From Metabacillus niabensis (lineage in GTDB: Bacteria > Bacillota > Bacilli > Bacillales > Bacillaceae): DNA of 64,000 bases. The translations under genes were made by a program, and so were the position numbers. The stretch lies in assembly GCF_020524345.1 (NCBI RefSeq), contig NZ_JAIVLH010000014.1, positions 111,032 through 175,031 on the forward strand, read 5' to 3'. This document shows positions 53,263-63,200 of this stretch, in pieces. Numbering within the stretch: position 1 is the stretch's first letter; each line of letters starts with the position of its first letter. Under the pieces are notes generated by a model that was not told the DNA's origin, ran no database searches, and saw only the letters and a program-made list of their open reading frames with translations.

Positions 53263-56146
53263 ATATTTACAAACAAGTTTAGCAAGGCAATTTAGTTTGT
53301 TGACGATTTCGATTATTTTAGCTTTTACTTTATTGATGACAGGATTAATGATCTACCAAGCAGCCATTAATGAAAACTTTGAAAATGTAAATGATAGCTT
53401 GGAACAAAAGGATTATATTGCATCAGAGTTGGATTATTCGTTCAACCTAGCCATATCCGAAATGCGGGGTTATTTTGCATACAATGGTAAGGAAACATAT
53501 TACAATAAGGTCCTTGAACAACAAACAAAAGTAGAGGAAAGTATATCACAGTTAAAAGATGTAATTGAAAATGAAGAAGACGAACTGTTTTTGCAACAAA
53601 CTAACGGGTTTCTTGAGTATTATTTTAAAGACGTTATGCCAAAATCAAAAGAGCTCTATGATAATAAACAATATGAAGAAGTTTATAAAATAGCAATAGA
53701 TCAAAATGCTTCAGATACAATTAGGTTATATCAAGCAAACTTCAAGGATTACACTGAGAGTCTAGAGAAGCAGCTTTCGAGTCTTCATGATACTCACAAT
53801 AATAAAATATTCATAAGCCAGGTCGTATTTGGAATTTTGCTTTTTTTATTAATCTTTAGTATGGCTACTTTCACGAGAAGAATGCTTGTAAGTATAAGAG
53901 ATCCACTTGAAAAATTAACGGTCGCTGCTGGTGAAATTACGGAAGGTAACCCAATAATTTTCACTGACACCACAAACCGTCAAGATGAACTTGGTCTGCT
54001 TTCTATAGCCTTTGAAAAAATGACAAAAAGCATTCAGGACAAAGAACAGGATTTAAGCGCACAAAATGAGGAGTTGCATGCTCAGCAGGATGAGTTACAA
54101 GCACAACAAACTGAGCTAGAAGAAGCTTTAGAGACAACTCAAAAACGAGAGCTTGACCTTAAACGCCGTAATGATTTAGTTAATGGACTAGCAAACTCAC
54201 TTGATAAAGAGAAAGTATTAAAGAGTATAGTTGAAACAATGTGTGAAGTAATTGGGGCAGATAAAGGCTTAATAGTCCTGTTGAGCCGTGGTCTGCCACA
54301 TTCAAGCTTTGGAGTATCAGAAGAAGGGGTAAAACAATTTATTACACACCTGGATTCAGGCTTAATGATCAGGCTAGAGGAGAAAAGAGAGCCTTTTATC
54401 ATTAAACGAAAATGTGAAAAGGAAGAAAAAGGGTTTCATACTCAAGCATCTTATTGCTATGACATTTATATGCCTGTTTTATCCTCTTCTGGACTCATGG
54501 AAGCTGTTATGGTGTATTCGAGATTAGATCAAGATTTCACTGATGATGAATTAGGAGAATTGAATGGCTTAAGTAAACAAATTGCGATTTCATTAGATAA
54601 AATTCAAATTTTTGAAGTATCTGAAGGGGAACGTCAATTGACTCAGGATATTCTGGATACAATTAATGAGGGTATTCAGTTAATTGATGTAAATGGTACT
54701 GTCCTACAGGTTAATACAAAGATGTGTAACATGATTGATTGCCAAAGAGAAATGATGATTCAGAGCTCCTATAAAAATTGGTTGAACATGATATTGGAAA
54801 AAGTGGAAAATCACCATGAACTAAAACAGTTTTTTGACCAAATCTTGATTCAAGGTAAAATAGAGCGTCAATCGTTTGTTTACCATCAACATAGCCCAAC
54901 TAATCGAGTCATTCAGCTATACTGTGAACCACTTGCACGAGACGGGGAGAAATTCGGAACGGTCGTTGTCCATCGTGATATTACAAAAGAATATGAAGTC
55001 GATGTTATGAAATCTGAGTTTGTAAGTACAGTTAGCCATGAATTACGAACACCATTAGCAAGTGTTCTTGGTTTTACAGAATTAATGTTGAATAGAGAGT
55101 TAAAACCTGATCGGCAAAAGAAATATTTAACAACAATTTACCAAGAAGCAAAACGCTTGACTGTACTTATTAATGACTTCTTAGACGTTCAACGAATGGA
55201 AGCCGGTAAACAAACCTATGATAAAAAGTTTGATGATATTGTTCCTCTTATTTCCCATATCGTTGAAACACATCAAGTGAATCATCCAAGTCATTCAATC
55301 CAGTACGATGTACAAACTTCTAATACTTGTGTTTTAGGTGATAAAGATAAAATTTTCCAAGTTTTTACGAATTTAATAAGTAATGCAATTAAGTATTCTC
55401 CAAATGGAGGAAACATACTGATTACAGTTTATGAAGAAGGTGCAAATTTAAACATATCGATAAAAGACGAAGGGTTGGGCATACCAGAAGAAGCGATTGA
55501 TAAATTATTCACCAAGTTTTTTAGAGTGGATAATTCTGATCGGAGAAGGATTGGTGGAACAGGCTTAGGTCTTGCAATTGTTAAAGAAATCATGAAGGCC
55601 CATGATGGGGATGTATTTGTTCAATCTGCACTTAAAAAGGGAAGTACCTTTACAGTCAGTTTTCCGTTAGTTATGGGAAATAGAGAGCATTCAAAAAATA
55701 ACCAAGATGTTCCATCGAAGAAAGGAAAGGTGAATGTCATTATTGTTGAAGATGACAGCAGCCTGTCTAGTTTACTACAAACAGAACTTGAAGAAAGTCA
55801 TTTACATGTTAAAGCCTATAGTAATGGAGAGTCTGCTTTAGAAGCAATAAAAATAGAGCGGCCTGATGCGATTGTTCTTGATATCCTATTGGAAGAAAAA
55901 GGGATTGATGGCTGGGAAATGATTAAACAGTTAAAAGGTATTGAAGAAGTAAAATCGATCCCGATTTTTATATCTACTGCACTGGATGAAAAGGAGAAAG
56001 GTTTAGCCTTAGGCGCGAATGAGTATTTAATTAAACCTTATCAGCCAAGTAAGCTCTCGAAACTCATTCTTCAAACATTATTGAAAAAGGATTGGAGTGG
56101 ACAAATCCTCATTCCAAGTGAAGAAGAAAGTGATGATAACAAGTAA
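53249..56146 (+). CDS. Hybrid sensor histidine kinase (CHASE-like, HAMP, GAF, PAS, HisKA, HATPase, REC)
   Basis: The 965-residue protein starts at GTG 53249, eight bases after GAGGAG. It has TM1 (16-36), a helical extracellular sensor (37-185), TM2 (about 186-206), HAMP (to ~260), a Gln/Glu-rich coiled coil (SAQNEELHAQQDELQAQQTE), a GAF domain (~310-460), a PAS domain (~470-580), a HisKA domain with H597 (TVSHELRTPLASVLGF), an ATPase domain (NLISNAIKYSPNGG; GTGLGLAIVKEI) and a C-terminal receiver with D878. Phosphate could pass to the solo receiver or, through the HPt of the diguanylate cyclase, to that protein. The signal is unknown. Confidence 0.9.
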   Translation: MKLNKYLQTSLARQFSLLTISIILAFTLLMTGLMIYQAAINENFENVNDSLEQKDYIASELDYSFNLAISEMRGYFAYNGKETYYNKVLEQQTKVEESISQLKDVIENEEDELFLQQTNGFLEYYFKDVMPKSKELYDNKQYEEVYKIAIDQNASDTIRLYQANFKDYTESLEKQLSSLHDTHNNKIFISQVVFGILLFLLIFSMATFTRRMLVSIRDPLEKLTVAAGEITEGNPIIFTDTTNRQDELGLLSIAFEKMTKSIQDKEQDLSAQNEELHAQQDELQAQQTELEEALETTQKRELDLKRRNDLVNGLANSLDKEKVLKSIVETMCEVIGADKGLIVLLSRGLPHSSFGVSEEGVKQFITHLDSGLMIRLEEKREPFIIKRKCEKEEKGFHTQASYCYDIYMPVLSSSGLMEAVMVYSRLDQDFTDDELGELNGLSKQIAISLDKIQIFEVSEGERQLTQDILDTINEGIQLIDVNGTVLQVNTKMCNMIDCQREMMIQSSYKNWLNMILEKVENHHELKQFFDQILIQGKIERQSFVYHQHSPTNRVIQLYCEPLARDGEKFGTVVVHRDITKEYEVDVMKSEFVSTVSHELRTPLASVLGFTELMLNRELKPDRQKKYLTTIYQEAKRLTVLINDFLDVQRMEAGKQTYDKKFDDIVPLISHIVETHQVNHPSHSIQYDVQTSNTCVLGDKDKIFQVFTNLISNAIKYSPNGGNILITVYEEGANLNISIKDEGLGIPEEAIDKLFTKFFRVDNSDRRRIGGTGLGLAIVKEIMKAHDGDVFVQSALKKGSTFTVSFPLVMGNREHSKNNQDVPSKKGKVNVIIVEDDSSLSSLLQTELEESHLHVKAYSNGESALEAIKIERPDAIVLDILLEEKGIDGWEMIKQLKGIEEVKSIPIFISTALDEKEKGLALGANEYLIKPYQPSKLSKLILQTLLKKDWSGQILIPSEEESDDNK

Positions 56147-56241
56147 CATAAAATGACTTAAGCCAATTACGGAATATGTTTTAAATCCCAATTTTAATGG
56201 TATATACTAGGGATAGATTTCCAATGAGAGGTGTGGTCTAG

Positions 56242-56637
56242 ATGTTAAAGAAGTATACGATTGAGACTCATCAACGCGACCAAATGATCGAAATAACTCA
56301 TATAGTCCAAGCTTTTGTTAATGAGCAGCAAATGAAAGATGGCCAAGTACTTGTATATTGTCCGCATACGACTGCAGGAATAACAATTAATGAAAATGCG
56401 GATCCGGATGTTAAGACGGATATGATAAGACGATTTGATGAAATGTTCCCGTGGAAAGTTGTGAAGGATCTTCACGCGGAAGGAAATACAGCAGCTCATA
56501 TGAAGGCAAGTACGGTTGGAGCATCCCAATCGGTTATCGTTTCAGGAGGGAATCTTTTGCTAGGAACATGGCAAGGTATTTATTTCTGTGAATTTGATGG
56601 ACCGAGACAACGAAATTTCTATCTCAAAGGATGTTAA
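56242..56637 (+). CDS. yugU: YjbQ/UPF0047 family protein (YugU)
   Basis: The 131-residue protein has conserved HTTAGITINENADPDV and the histidine/glutamate set around DLHAEGNTAAHMKAS typical of the family, which is annotated as a secondary thiamine-phosphate synthase. ATG follows AGAGGTGTGG. Its position marks the return to the B. subtilis gene order after the inserted polysaccharide region. Confidence 0.88.
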   Translation: MLKKYTIETHQRDQMIEITHIVQAFVNEQQMKDGQVLVYCPHTTAGITINENADPDVKTDMIRRFDEMFPWKVVKDLHAEGNTAAHMKASTVGASQSVIVSGGNLLLGTWQGIYFCEFDGPRQRNFYLKGC

Positions 56638-56763
56638 AGAGCTGCTGGTCTAAATAAGTAAAGTTTATGACAAATAGGTGAATTGGCTTAGATGAATGGG
56701 TGCAATACTTTTTTTATGGTAAAATGAGAGGAATGTAAGAGCAGTACGCTTATGAGGTGACAT

Positions 56764-57003
56764 ATGGAATTGTATACTCTCCTTTTTATTTTCGCTGGGG
56801 TTGTCTTCATAACTTCCATTGTTGGGTATATCATTACTAGGAAAATATATGTACCACCAGCGCTTATCTTTGTCCTCTTCTCCTTTTTGATGTTACTCTA
56901 TTTTAATGAAACATTTTTTATATGGGTCATCATATATACCTGTTTCTCCCTTTTCATAACATTCATCATGTTTTTATTATTTAAAAGCAGAAAAGAAAAA
57001 TAG
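56764..57003 (+). CDS. Small membrane protein, DUF2651-like, 79 residues
   Basis: The protein has three predicted membrane helices. The pattern GYIITRKIYVPPALIFVLF followed by FNETFFIWVIIYT resembles the YbeF/DUF2651 family. ATG follows TGAGGTGAC. Function unknown; the family match is by eye. Confidence 0.65.
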   Translation: MELYTLLFIFAGVVFITSIVGYIITRKIYVPPALIFVLFSFLMLLYFNETFFIWVIIYTCFSLFITFIMFLLFKSRKEK

Positions 57004-57015
57004 CAACATCAATGA

Positions 57016-57050
57016 CGAAAAGCACCGGTGTTAAAACTGGTGCTTTTTAG
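57016..57050. terminator. Terminator between the DUF2651-like gene and tgl
   Basis: The stem AAAAGCACC-g-GT with AC-t-GGTGCTTTT is followed by T's on both strands' readings; it serves convergent genes. Confidence 0.8.
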
Positions 57051-57057
57051 CGTAACT

Positions 57058-57876
57058 CTAGATATAATACTTTTGCGAACCAATCCTTCCAACAATTGTT
57101 CTTGTATCAATAAATTGAGTAATCAGATTTTCCCTTGAAAGTGAAAAACGGTAGAGATATTGATCATCGAGTCTTGTAACTTGTGATAGAAGAAAAGCAG
57201 ATTCTGTCGGGTATGGCTTTCGACGTTTATTTAAGGATTCAATAATTCCATCAGAAGTTTTTATTCCAATACCGTGACCAAAGTAAAGATCGTTTCCCAA
57301 ATCGATAACATTTTCACCTTGCCATTGGGGGGTTTGGGGATTAAATTGTGGATTATCAAAGTATAAACAATCCCCCGGAATATAATCATTTCCGCGTCGG
57401 GTAAAAATCGGCAAGTCATTATCAGTTTGCCAGTCACGCAGATATATGCCTTGATAAATACGATTAAATTGGGAAACGTCAATCGAGTCGAGTACAGCCT
57501 TATAAAAGATAATGATAATACTAGTCGCACATTCAAATGCATATTCTCGTCCATTGTGAAAAATATCTGATATGGCAACGGAAGGGTTTATCCCTGCTCT
57601 TAGTTTAAATCCACCTTGCTCTGTTAAATGCCAATACTGTTCATTACATCTAGCTCTTTCAAAGGTTGCGAACTTTGCTTTACTAGCTAATAAATGACGA
57701 GCGGCTTGTATGATGCTGTATCGGAGGTTCAGGGTGAATTCAAAATGCTGACTATTTAAAAAAGAATAATTTTCTTGATAACGGCTCATTTTGTCGATCA
57801 TTTCATTTTTTTCGGGTGGAAAACCGGAGGATTTTAATATGTTTGCATCCACCACACGGTTACCAATAACAATCAT
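57058..57876 (-). CDS. tgl: Spore coat protein-glutamine gamma-glutamyltransferase Tgl
   Basis: The 272-residue transglutaminase cross-links spore coat proteins through glutamine-lysine bonds. Catalytic C116 (YAFECATS) falls at the same number as in B. subtilis Tgl, with E188 and H201 (GHGIG) close to the other active-site positions. The protein is longer than B. subtilis Tgl (245 residues), mainly at the C-terminus. Late mother-cell expression is expected from the family. Confidence 0.92.
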   Translation of the reverse strand: MIVIGNRVVDANILKSSGFPPEKNEMIDKMSRYQENYSFLNSQHFEFTLNLRYSIIQAARHLLASKAKFATFERARCNEQYWHLTEQGGFKLRAGINPSVAISDIFHNGREYAFECATSIIIIFYKAVLDSIDVSQFNRIYQGIYLRDWQTDNDLPIFTRRGNDYIPGDCLYFDNPQFNPQTPQWQGENVIDLGNDLYFGHGIGIKTSDGIIESLNKRRKPYPTESAFLLSQVTRLDDQYLYRFSLSRENLITQFIDTRTIVGRIGSQKYYI

Positions 57877-57973
57877 GATGACCCTCCTAAGGAATTTGTC
57901 ATATCATATTGTATGGTGGTGCAATCAAAGATAGAAACAAAATGGTGAATTCTTACTTTTAAATGTATTTTTC

Positions 57974-58804
57974 CTACAATAACGTAATATCACCTGATTG
58001 TTTAATGTTTTCAGGAATTTCCGTGAGTACAAAGTTGTCTGTTAGAATGCGTAAATTGCTTTGTAGTTCATTTCCGGTCATAGGCAGACCGTGTCCGGTA
58101 ATAGCGATTTCGGGATGAAGGGTCTCAATTTTTTTCACTGATTGCTCGGCTGCTTCCCAATCAAGGGTGAAGTATGCCGGTGGTCCATGCATTTCCTGTT
58201 TTTGTGTGATAACCTCATATAAAGATTCCTGCTCCACGGTAGTTATCGCATCTCCGGCAATTAAGACCTTGTCATTGTCTCTAAATAAGGAAACATGCCC
58301 AGGTGTATGACCAGGAGTGTGAATAAAACGCCAGTTTGGTAAACATGGTATGCTTCCATCACCATTGAATAACCTTAAATGAGAGCTTATATCTATGCTA
58401 TGCCTTGGAAATAACGGGGACATTTTTGCAACAAGACCTTCTGCTTTTGTATTTGGCGGTGGATAATCACTTTTTCCTGTTAAGTACGGTTGTTCGAGAG
58501 GGTGAGCATATACAGGAACATCCCATATTCTCAGTAATTCGTTCAATGCACCAACATGATCGAAATGCCCATGAGTCAGGATAATTCCCAAGAGACGGCA
58601 GTTTTCACCGAATCTTTTTTTTGCCTCTGCTAAAATAACCCCTTCTGAACCGGGCATACCTGCGTCTATTAAAATAAATTCATTAGATTCTCTAGGGTTC
58701 CCGATAAAAATGATATTAACAATTTGAACAGTAAAACAATAAACATCTGGTAAAACCTCAAAACCCATTCCACTTGTTATTGAAGTTAAGGGCATTTTTT
58801 CCAC
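57974..58804 (-). CDS. Metallo-beta-lactamase-fold hydrolase
   Basis: The 276-residue protein has zinc motif THGHFDHVG, further ligands in HTPGHTPGHVSL, AGDAI and a late GHG. It resembles glyoxalase II-like or lactonase-like hydrolases; the substrate cannot be told from sequence. I choose the GTG at 58804, eight bases after GGAGG; an ATG at 58819 lies within that ribosome binding site. It is monocistronic. Confidence 0.82.
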   Translation of the reverse strand: MEKMPLTSITSGMGFEVLPDVYCFTVQIVNIIFIGNPRESNEFILIDAGMPGSEGVILAEAKKRFGENCRLLGIILTHGHFDHVGALNELLRIWDVPVYAHPLEQPYLTGKSDYPPPNTKAEGLVAKMSPLFPRHSIDISSHLRLFNGDGSIPCLPNWRFIHTPGHTPGHVSLFRDNDKVLIAGDAITTVEQESLYEVITQKQEMHGPPAYFTLDWEAAEQSVKKIETLHPEIAITGHGLPMTGNELQSNLRILTDNFVLTEIPENIKQSGDITLL

Positions 58805-58958
58805 TATAATAACCTCCATTTTCTATAGTAGTGTTAGTATTTCTTAAAATTCGCAGAGTATGATGTGTTTAAGAGGAAAGGATATCGGTTTTCTCCTATC
58901 GTATCTTGATCTATAATGAAAAGTAGACAAAATAATTTAAAGACAGGGAGATTTTCAC

Positions 58959-59264
58959 ATGTACATCGTTCATTCAACATTCCATGTTCCGCCAAAGAAG
59001 GTGGAAGAGGTTATTCAGATTTATCAGACAAGATCTAAATTAGTCGATGAATATGATGGTTTTACATCATTTCAACTCTTACAAAATGAAGTCAAGCCAG
59101 GTGAATTAACTGTACAAATTATATGGGAAACGAAGCAAGACTATGTAAATTGGGTAACAAGTGATGCATATAAAAAAGTACATGAATTGGAAAAGAATTA
59201 TCCTGATCAAGAGTTGGCTGCGATTAAGCCAATTGTACAAAGGTTTAATGTGGTGGCGGAATGA
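58959..59264 (+). CDS. ABM-domain protein (HmoA-like antibiotic biosynthesis monooxygenase family)
   Basis: This 101-residue ferredoxin-like ABM domain contains GFTSFQLLQ and IIWETKQDYVNWVTSDAYKKVHE, the latter typical of the family. Members include heme-degrading monooxygenases of the HmoA/IsdG group, but heme activity is not established here. The stop overlaps the next gene's ATG (ATGA), so the two are translated together. Confidence 0.75.
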   Translation: MYIVHSTFHVPPKKVEEVIQIYQTRSKLVDEYDGFTSFQLLQNEVKPGELTVQIIWETKQDYVNWVTSDAYKKVHELEKNYPDQELAAIKPIVQRFNVVAE

Positions 59265-59629
59265 AAAAGGAAATTAGAGAAACTATTATTGATGAAGTAG
59301 TTGAGGGGATTTATGAGGCTTTTCCAATGTTAGTTGAAAAATATGGAGAAGTTGGCAAAAATAAATGTAGGGAAGATAATCATCATCATTTTAACCATCT
59401 CGACACAGCCTTTTCTCTTAATGAGGTAAAGATTTTTACTGACTATGCTCTTTGGCTGAATAATGTGTTAACATCCCGGGGGATGAAAGAAGATCATCTA
59501 ATAGATAATTTTAATAGAATAAAACAGGCACTACATACACATCAATCAGATGAAGCAATTAAATATAAGCAATATTTGCAATCCGCAATAGAAACAATTG
59601 AACATGTGAAAGCCGAGAAGGAGATATAA
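59261..59629 (+). CDS. Unknown helical protein coupled to the ABM gene
   Basis: The 122-residue all-helical protein has a striking histidine cluster (REDNHHHFNHLDTAFSLNE) and FTDYALWLNNVLTSRGM. Its pattern recalls the helical N-terminal modules of RsbR-type or cobalamin-binding regulators, but I cannot assign it. Translational coupling with an ABM-family protein and the histidines suggest metal or tetrapyrrole binding; this is inference only. Confidence 0.6.
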   Translation: MKKEIRETIIDEVVEGIYEAFPMLVEKYGEVGKNKCREDNHHHFNHLDTAFSLNEVKIFTDYALWLNNVLTSRGMKEDHLIDNFNRIKQALHTHQSDEAIKYKQYLQSAIETIEHVKAEKEI

Positions 59630-59643
59630 CTCCTTCTTTTTTT
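59616..59643 (+). terminator. Terminator overlapping the stop of the 122-residue gene
   Basis: GAAGGAG pairs with CTCCTTC around ATATAA and is followed by seven T's. Confidence 0.88.
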
Positions 59644-59714
59644 CGTGTCCTCAGAGACCTGAAACAGAATCAGAGATAGAGAATTTTTTGTTTCTCGTTG
59701 AATATGATTATGTA

Positions 59715-59775
59715 TTGACAAGCAGGTTAAGTCGTTTTATAGTTAAACGCGTTAATAGTTAAATTGTTTAATTAC
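59715..59775 (+). promoter_or_regulatory. Sigma-A promoter and probable MarR operator of the efflux operon
   Basis: TTGACA (59715-59720), 17 bases, then TATAGT (59738-59743) is a near-consensus promoter. Directly over and after the -10 lie AT-rich inverted repeats: AACGCGTT and TTAAA-N3-TTTAA, within TAGTTAAACGCGTTAATAGTTAAATTGTTTAA. This is where the MarR-family product of the next gene would be expected to bind and repress. Confidence 0.65.
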
Positions 59776-59796
59776 TTTTTGGAGGATTGATATCCA

Positions 59797-60258
59797 ATGA
59801 ATGAAATTTTGATACAAGATTTAATAAATCGGTATGTCAATGTTAGTTTTGCAGTGACAAAAAAAGCAGAAAATCTTATTAAAGAGAGCATAGGTGACAC
59901 AATTACGAATGACCAGCATTACACACTTCGTTATATACATAAAGCCGGTACATGTACATCTACTGAGCTTGCTGAGGTTTTTGATGTGAAGAAAAGTGCA
60001 ATTACCGCTATTGTTAATCGTTTAACAGAAAAAGAATTGATTAAGCGAACACGTGATGAGAGCGATCGTCGTGTTATTTATCTAACCTTAACTGATAAAG
60101 GTAAAGTATTATTTGAAAAAACAGAAGAAAAAATTCATAAGCTTGTGGAATCCTTTATCACAAGCTTTGATGAAAAAGAAATTGAATCGTTTATTGAGAC
60201 ATATGAAAAGTTAAATGAGCAATTAGATAATTTAAAAGATTGTAAAATGGAGGAATAA
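59797..60258 (+). CDS. MarR-family repressor (YdgG-like) of the MMPL transporter
   Basis: The 153-residue winged-helix regulator has the recognition region CTSTELAEVFDVKKSAITAIVNRLTEKELI and wing RDESDRRVIYLTLTDKG. It ends two bases before the transporter gene, matching the ydgG-ydgH pairing in B. subtilis. It probably represses its own operon and responds to a small lipophilic or phenolic compound. ATG follows TTTGGAGG. Confidence 0.88.
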   Translation: MNEILIQDLINRYVNVSFAVTKKAENLIKESIGDTITNDQHYTLRYIHKAGTCTSTELAEVFDVKKSAITAIVNRLTEKELIKRTRDESDRRVIYLTLTDKGKVLFEKTEEKIHKLVESFITSFDEKEIESFIETYEKLNEQLDNLKDCKMEE

Positions 60259-60260
60259 CT

Positions 60261-63200
60261 GTGAGTGCAATAATTAAAGGAAAATGGTTCGTTATTATTG
60301 GCTGGATTGCAGTTGTTGTTGGTCTGTTATTAATAGCGCCTAATATGGGTGACCTCGTTAGTGAAAAGGGACAAATTAGTGTTCCCGAAGGCTACTCTTC
60401 ATCTTTAGCTGAAGAGATCTTAAATGAAGTTCAAGAACAAGATAGTGTTGGTGATGAAATAACAGCTGCCCTTGTCTTTCATAATAAGGAAAAGCTAACA
60501 AATGAAGAAATGAAAGAGGCAGAGAAAGCCATTCGCCTTCTGGAGGAAAATAAAGAATTAGATGTAGAGAATATCCTCACTCACTTTAATGAAGAAGCAT
60601 TGGAGGAACAGCTTGTTTCTGATGATGGTAAGACGATACTAGCATCGATTAGTATAAACCGAAATGATCGTGAAGGTAGTGAAATCTCAGAATTATTGTA
60701 TGAGATAATTGAAGATGTAAATGTTGAACATTACTACACAAGCGGATGGATGATTGATCAGGATGTGATGACTAGTTCACAAGAGGGTTTAAAGAAAACG
60801 GAGGGAATAACAGTTGTTTTTATTCTTGGTGTTTTATTATTAGTATTTAGATCCGTGATAGCACCTATTATTCCTTTAATTACAGTTGGACTTACGTATT
60901 TGGCTTCACAATCCATTGTTTCGATTCTTGTTGATGTAGTTAATTTTCCAATTTCTAACTTTACACAAATTTTCTTGGTAGCCGTATTGTTTGGAATTGG
61001 AACAGATTATTGTATTCTTCTTCTTAGTCGGTTTAAAGAAGAGCTCTCCCATCGAGAGAGCACTGTAGACGCAATCATTGAAACCTATCGTAATGCTGGA
61101 AGAACAGTGTTTTTTAGCGGTGTAGCCGTTATGATTGGTTTTGCAGCAATCGGATTTTCACAATTTAAGCTTTACCAATCAGCATCAGCTGTAGCGGTGG
61201 GGGTAGCTATTTTACTCATTGCATTGTTTACGGTTGTACCGTTTTTTATGGCTGTATTAGGTAACAAAATTTTCTGGCCTTCAAAAGGCACATTAGAGCA
61301 TAAGGATAGTAAATTCTGGGAAATTGTAGGCAGGTTTTCATTAACAAGACCACTCATTGCTTTGTTAGTCGTAGCAGCAGTATGTGTGCCGTTTTTAATC
61401 ACCTATGATGGAGAATTATCTTACAACTCTTTAGAAGAAATCGGTTCTGATGTGAATTCTATTAAAGCATTTAACGCAATTTCTGACAGCTTTGGTCCTG
61501 GTGAATCTATGCCAACACAAGTTGTATTAAAAAATGATGAAGAAATGAATTCAACTGAATACATTGCTTTGGCAGAAACGATTAGCACTGAGCTGGAAAA
61601 GGTTGATCTTGTTGATTCCGTTCGTTCTGTGACGAGGCCAACTGGAGAGAAAATAGAAGATTTCTATGTTTCAAAACAAGTAGAAACACTTGAAGAAGGT
61701 CTTGGAGAAGGAAACGAGGGGATCGGGAAAATAAGTGAAGGACTTGCTGAAGCTGAAAGTGAGTTGTCAAACTCTTCACCACAATTGAAAGATGCAACAG
61801 ACGGAATTAACGAGCTGATCACAGGGACGACGAAAATCAATTCAGGAATGTCTGAAATTCAAACAAACCTTGCAAAAATTGAAGATGGTATTCGTCAAGG
61901 ATCAGCTGGTTCAACAGAAATTAAAAAAGGGTTAGAAGAAGCAAAGGCAGGAGCAGAAGAGCTTCAAGCAGGAAGTGCTCAACTATTAACCGGATATGAA
62001 GAAGTTGAAAGTACCCTTCATACTCTTTATAAAAACTATGGAGAAGTTGGTAAAGGTGTTTCTAGTCTAACAGGTGCCCTGTCTTCAATTGAAGATAAAT
62101 TCGGAGATCTAGAAGCAAATGAAGCCTATCCTACGCTAAAAGATGATCCAGATTATAAAGATATAAAAAAAGCTGTTATTGAAGCAAATAAACAATTACC
62201 AGTATTAGCGGGTACTATTGATCAATTAAATAATGGGTTAAATGAACTTTCAAATGGTGTAAATCTGGCAAACACAAACTTTGCTAAACTAGTGGATGGC
62301 CAAAAAGAACTTTCCACAGGCTTATCTCAATTAATTGCCGGAATTGAACAACAGCAAGCCGGATTAAATCAGTTGGCTGATGGTCAGGGACAAATTGTGG
62401 ATAACATACCGCAGCTAACTAATGGTCTTGCTGGAGTTACAAATGGTCAGCAACAGCTCTTGGACGGATTTGGCGACCTTGACGGCCAAATGAGCCAGCT
62501 AACAGATGGACTAAGTGAAAGTGTTGATGGACTAAACCAAGTTTCAGCTGGGTTAGGGTCAGCACAGGAATACTTAGCTGATTTGTCTAAATCAGATGAC
62601 TCAGCAGGCTTTTATCTGCCTGAAGATGTTTTAGAAAGTGAAGACTTTGAGGAGTCATTGAATACTTATATGTCTAATAATCGTAAAGTCATGACATTTG
62701 ATGTGATCTCCTCAAGTAATCCATACTCAAATGAGGCAATTAATCAAATGGATGAGGTAAATGCAGCAATTGAGAGAGCAACAAAAGATACAAAGCTTGA
62801 AAATGCCGAGGTGGCAATTGGCGGAATAACTAGTACGAATGCCGACCTAAACACGATGTCTAATAACGATTACTCACGCACAGTTGTGTTAATGTTAATC
62901 GGTATATCTATTATTCTTGTATTCTTATTCCGTTCCATTATTATGCCGATTTATATTATTGGTTCATTGATATTAACGTACTATACGGCAATGGGAATAA
63001 ATGAAGTGATTTTCGTGAACATTTTGGGATACACAGGTATTAGTTGGGCAGTTCCATTCTTTGCATTCGTCATCCTTGTTGCACTTGGAGTTGATTACAG
63101 TATTTTCTTAATGGACCGCTTTAATGAATACAAAGATTTATCTGTAGGTCAAGCGATGTTATTGGCAATGAAGAAGATGGGAACAGTCATCATTTCAGCT

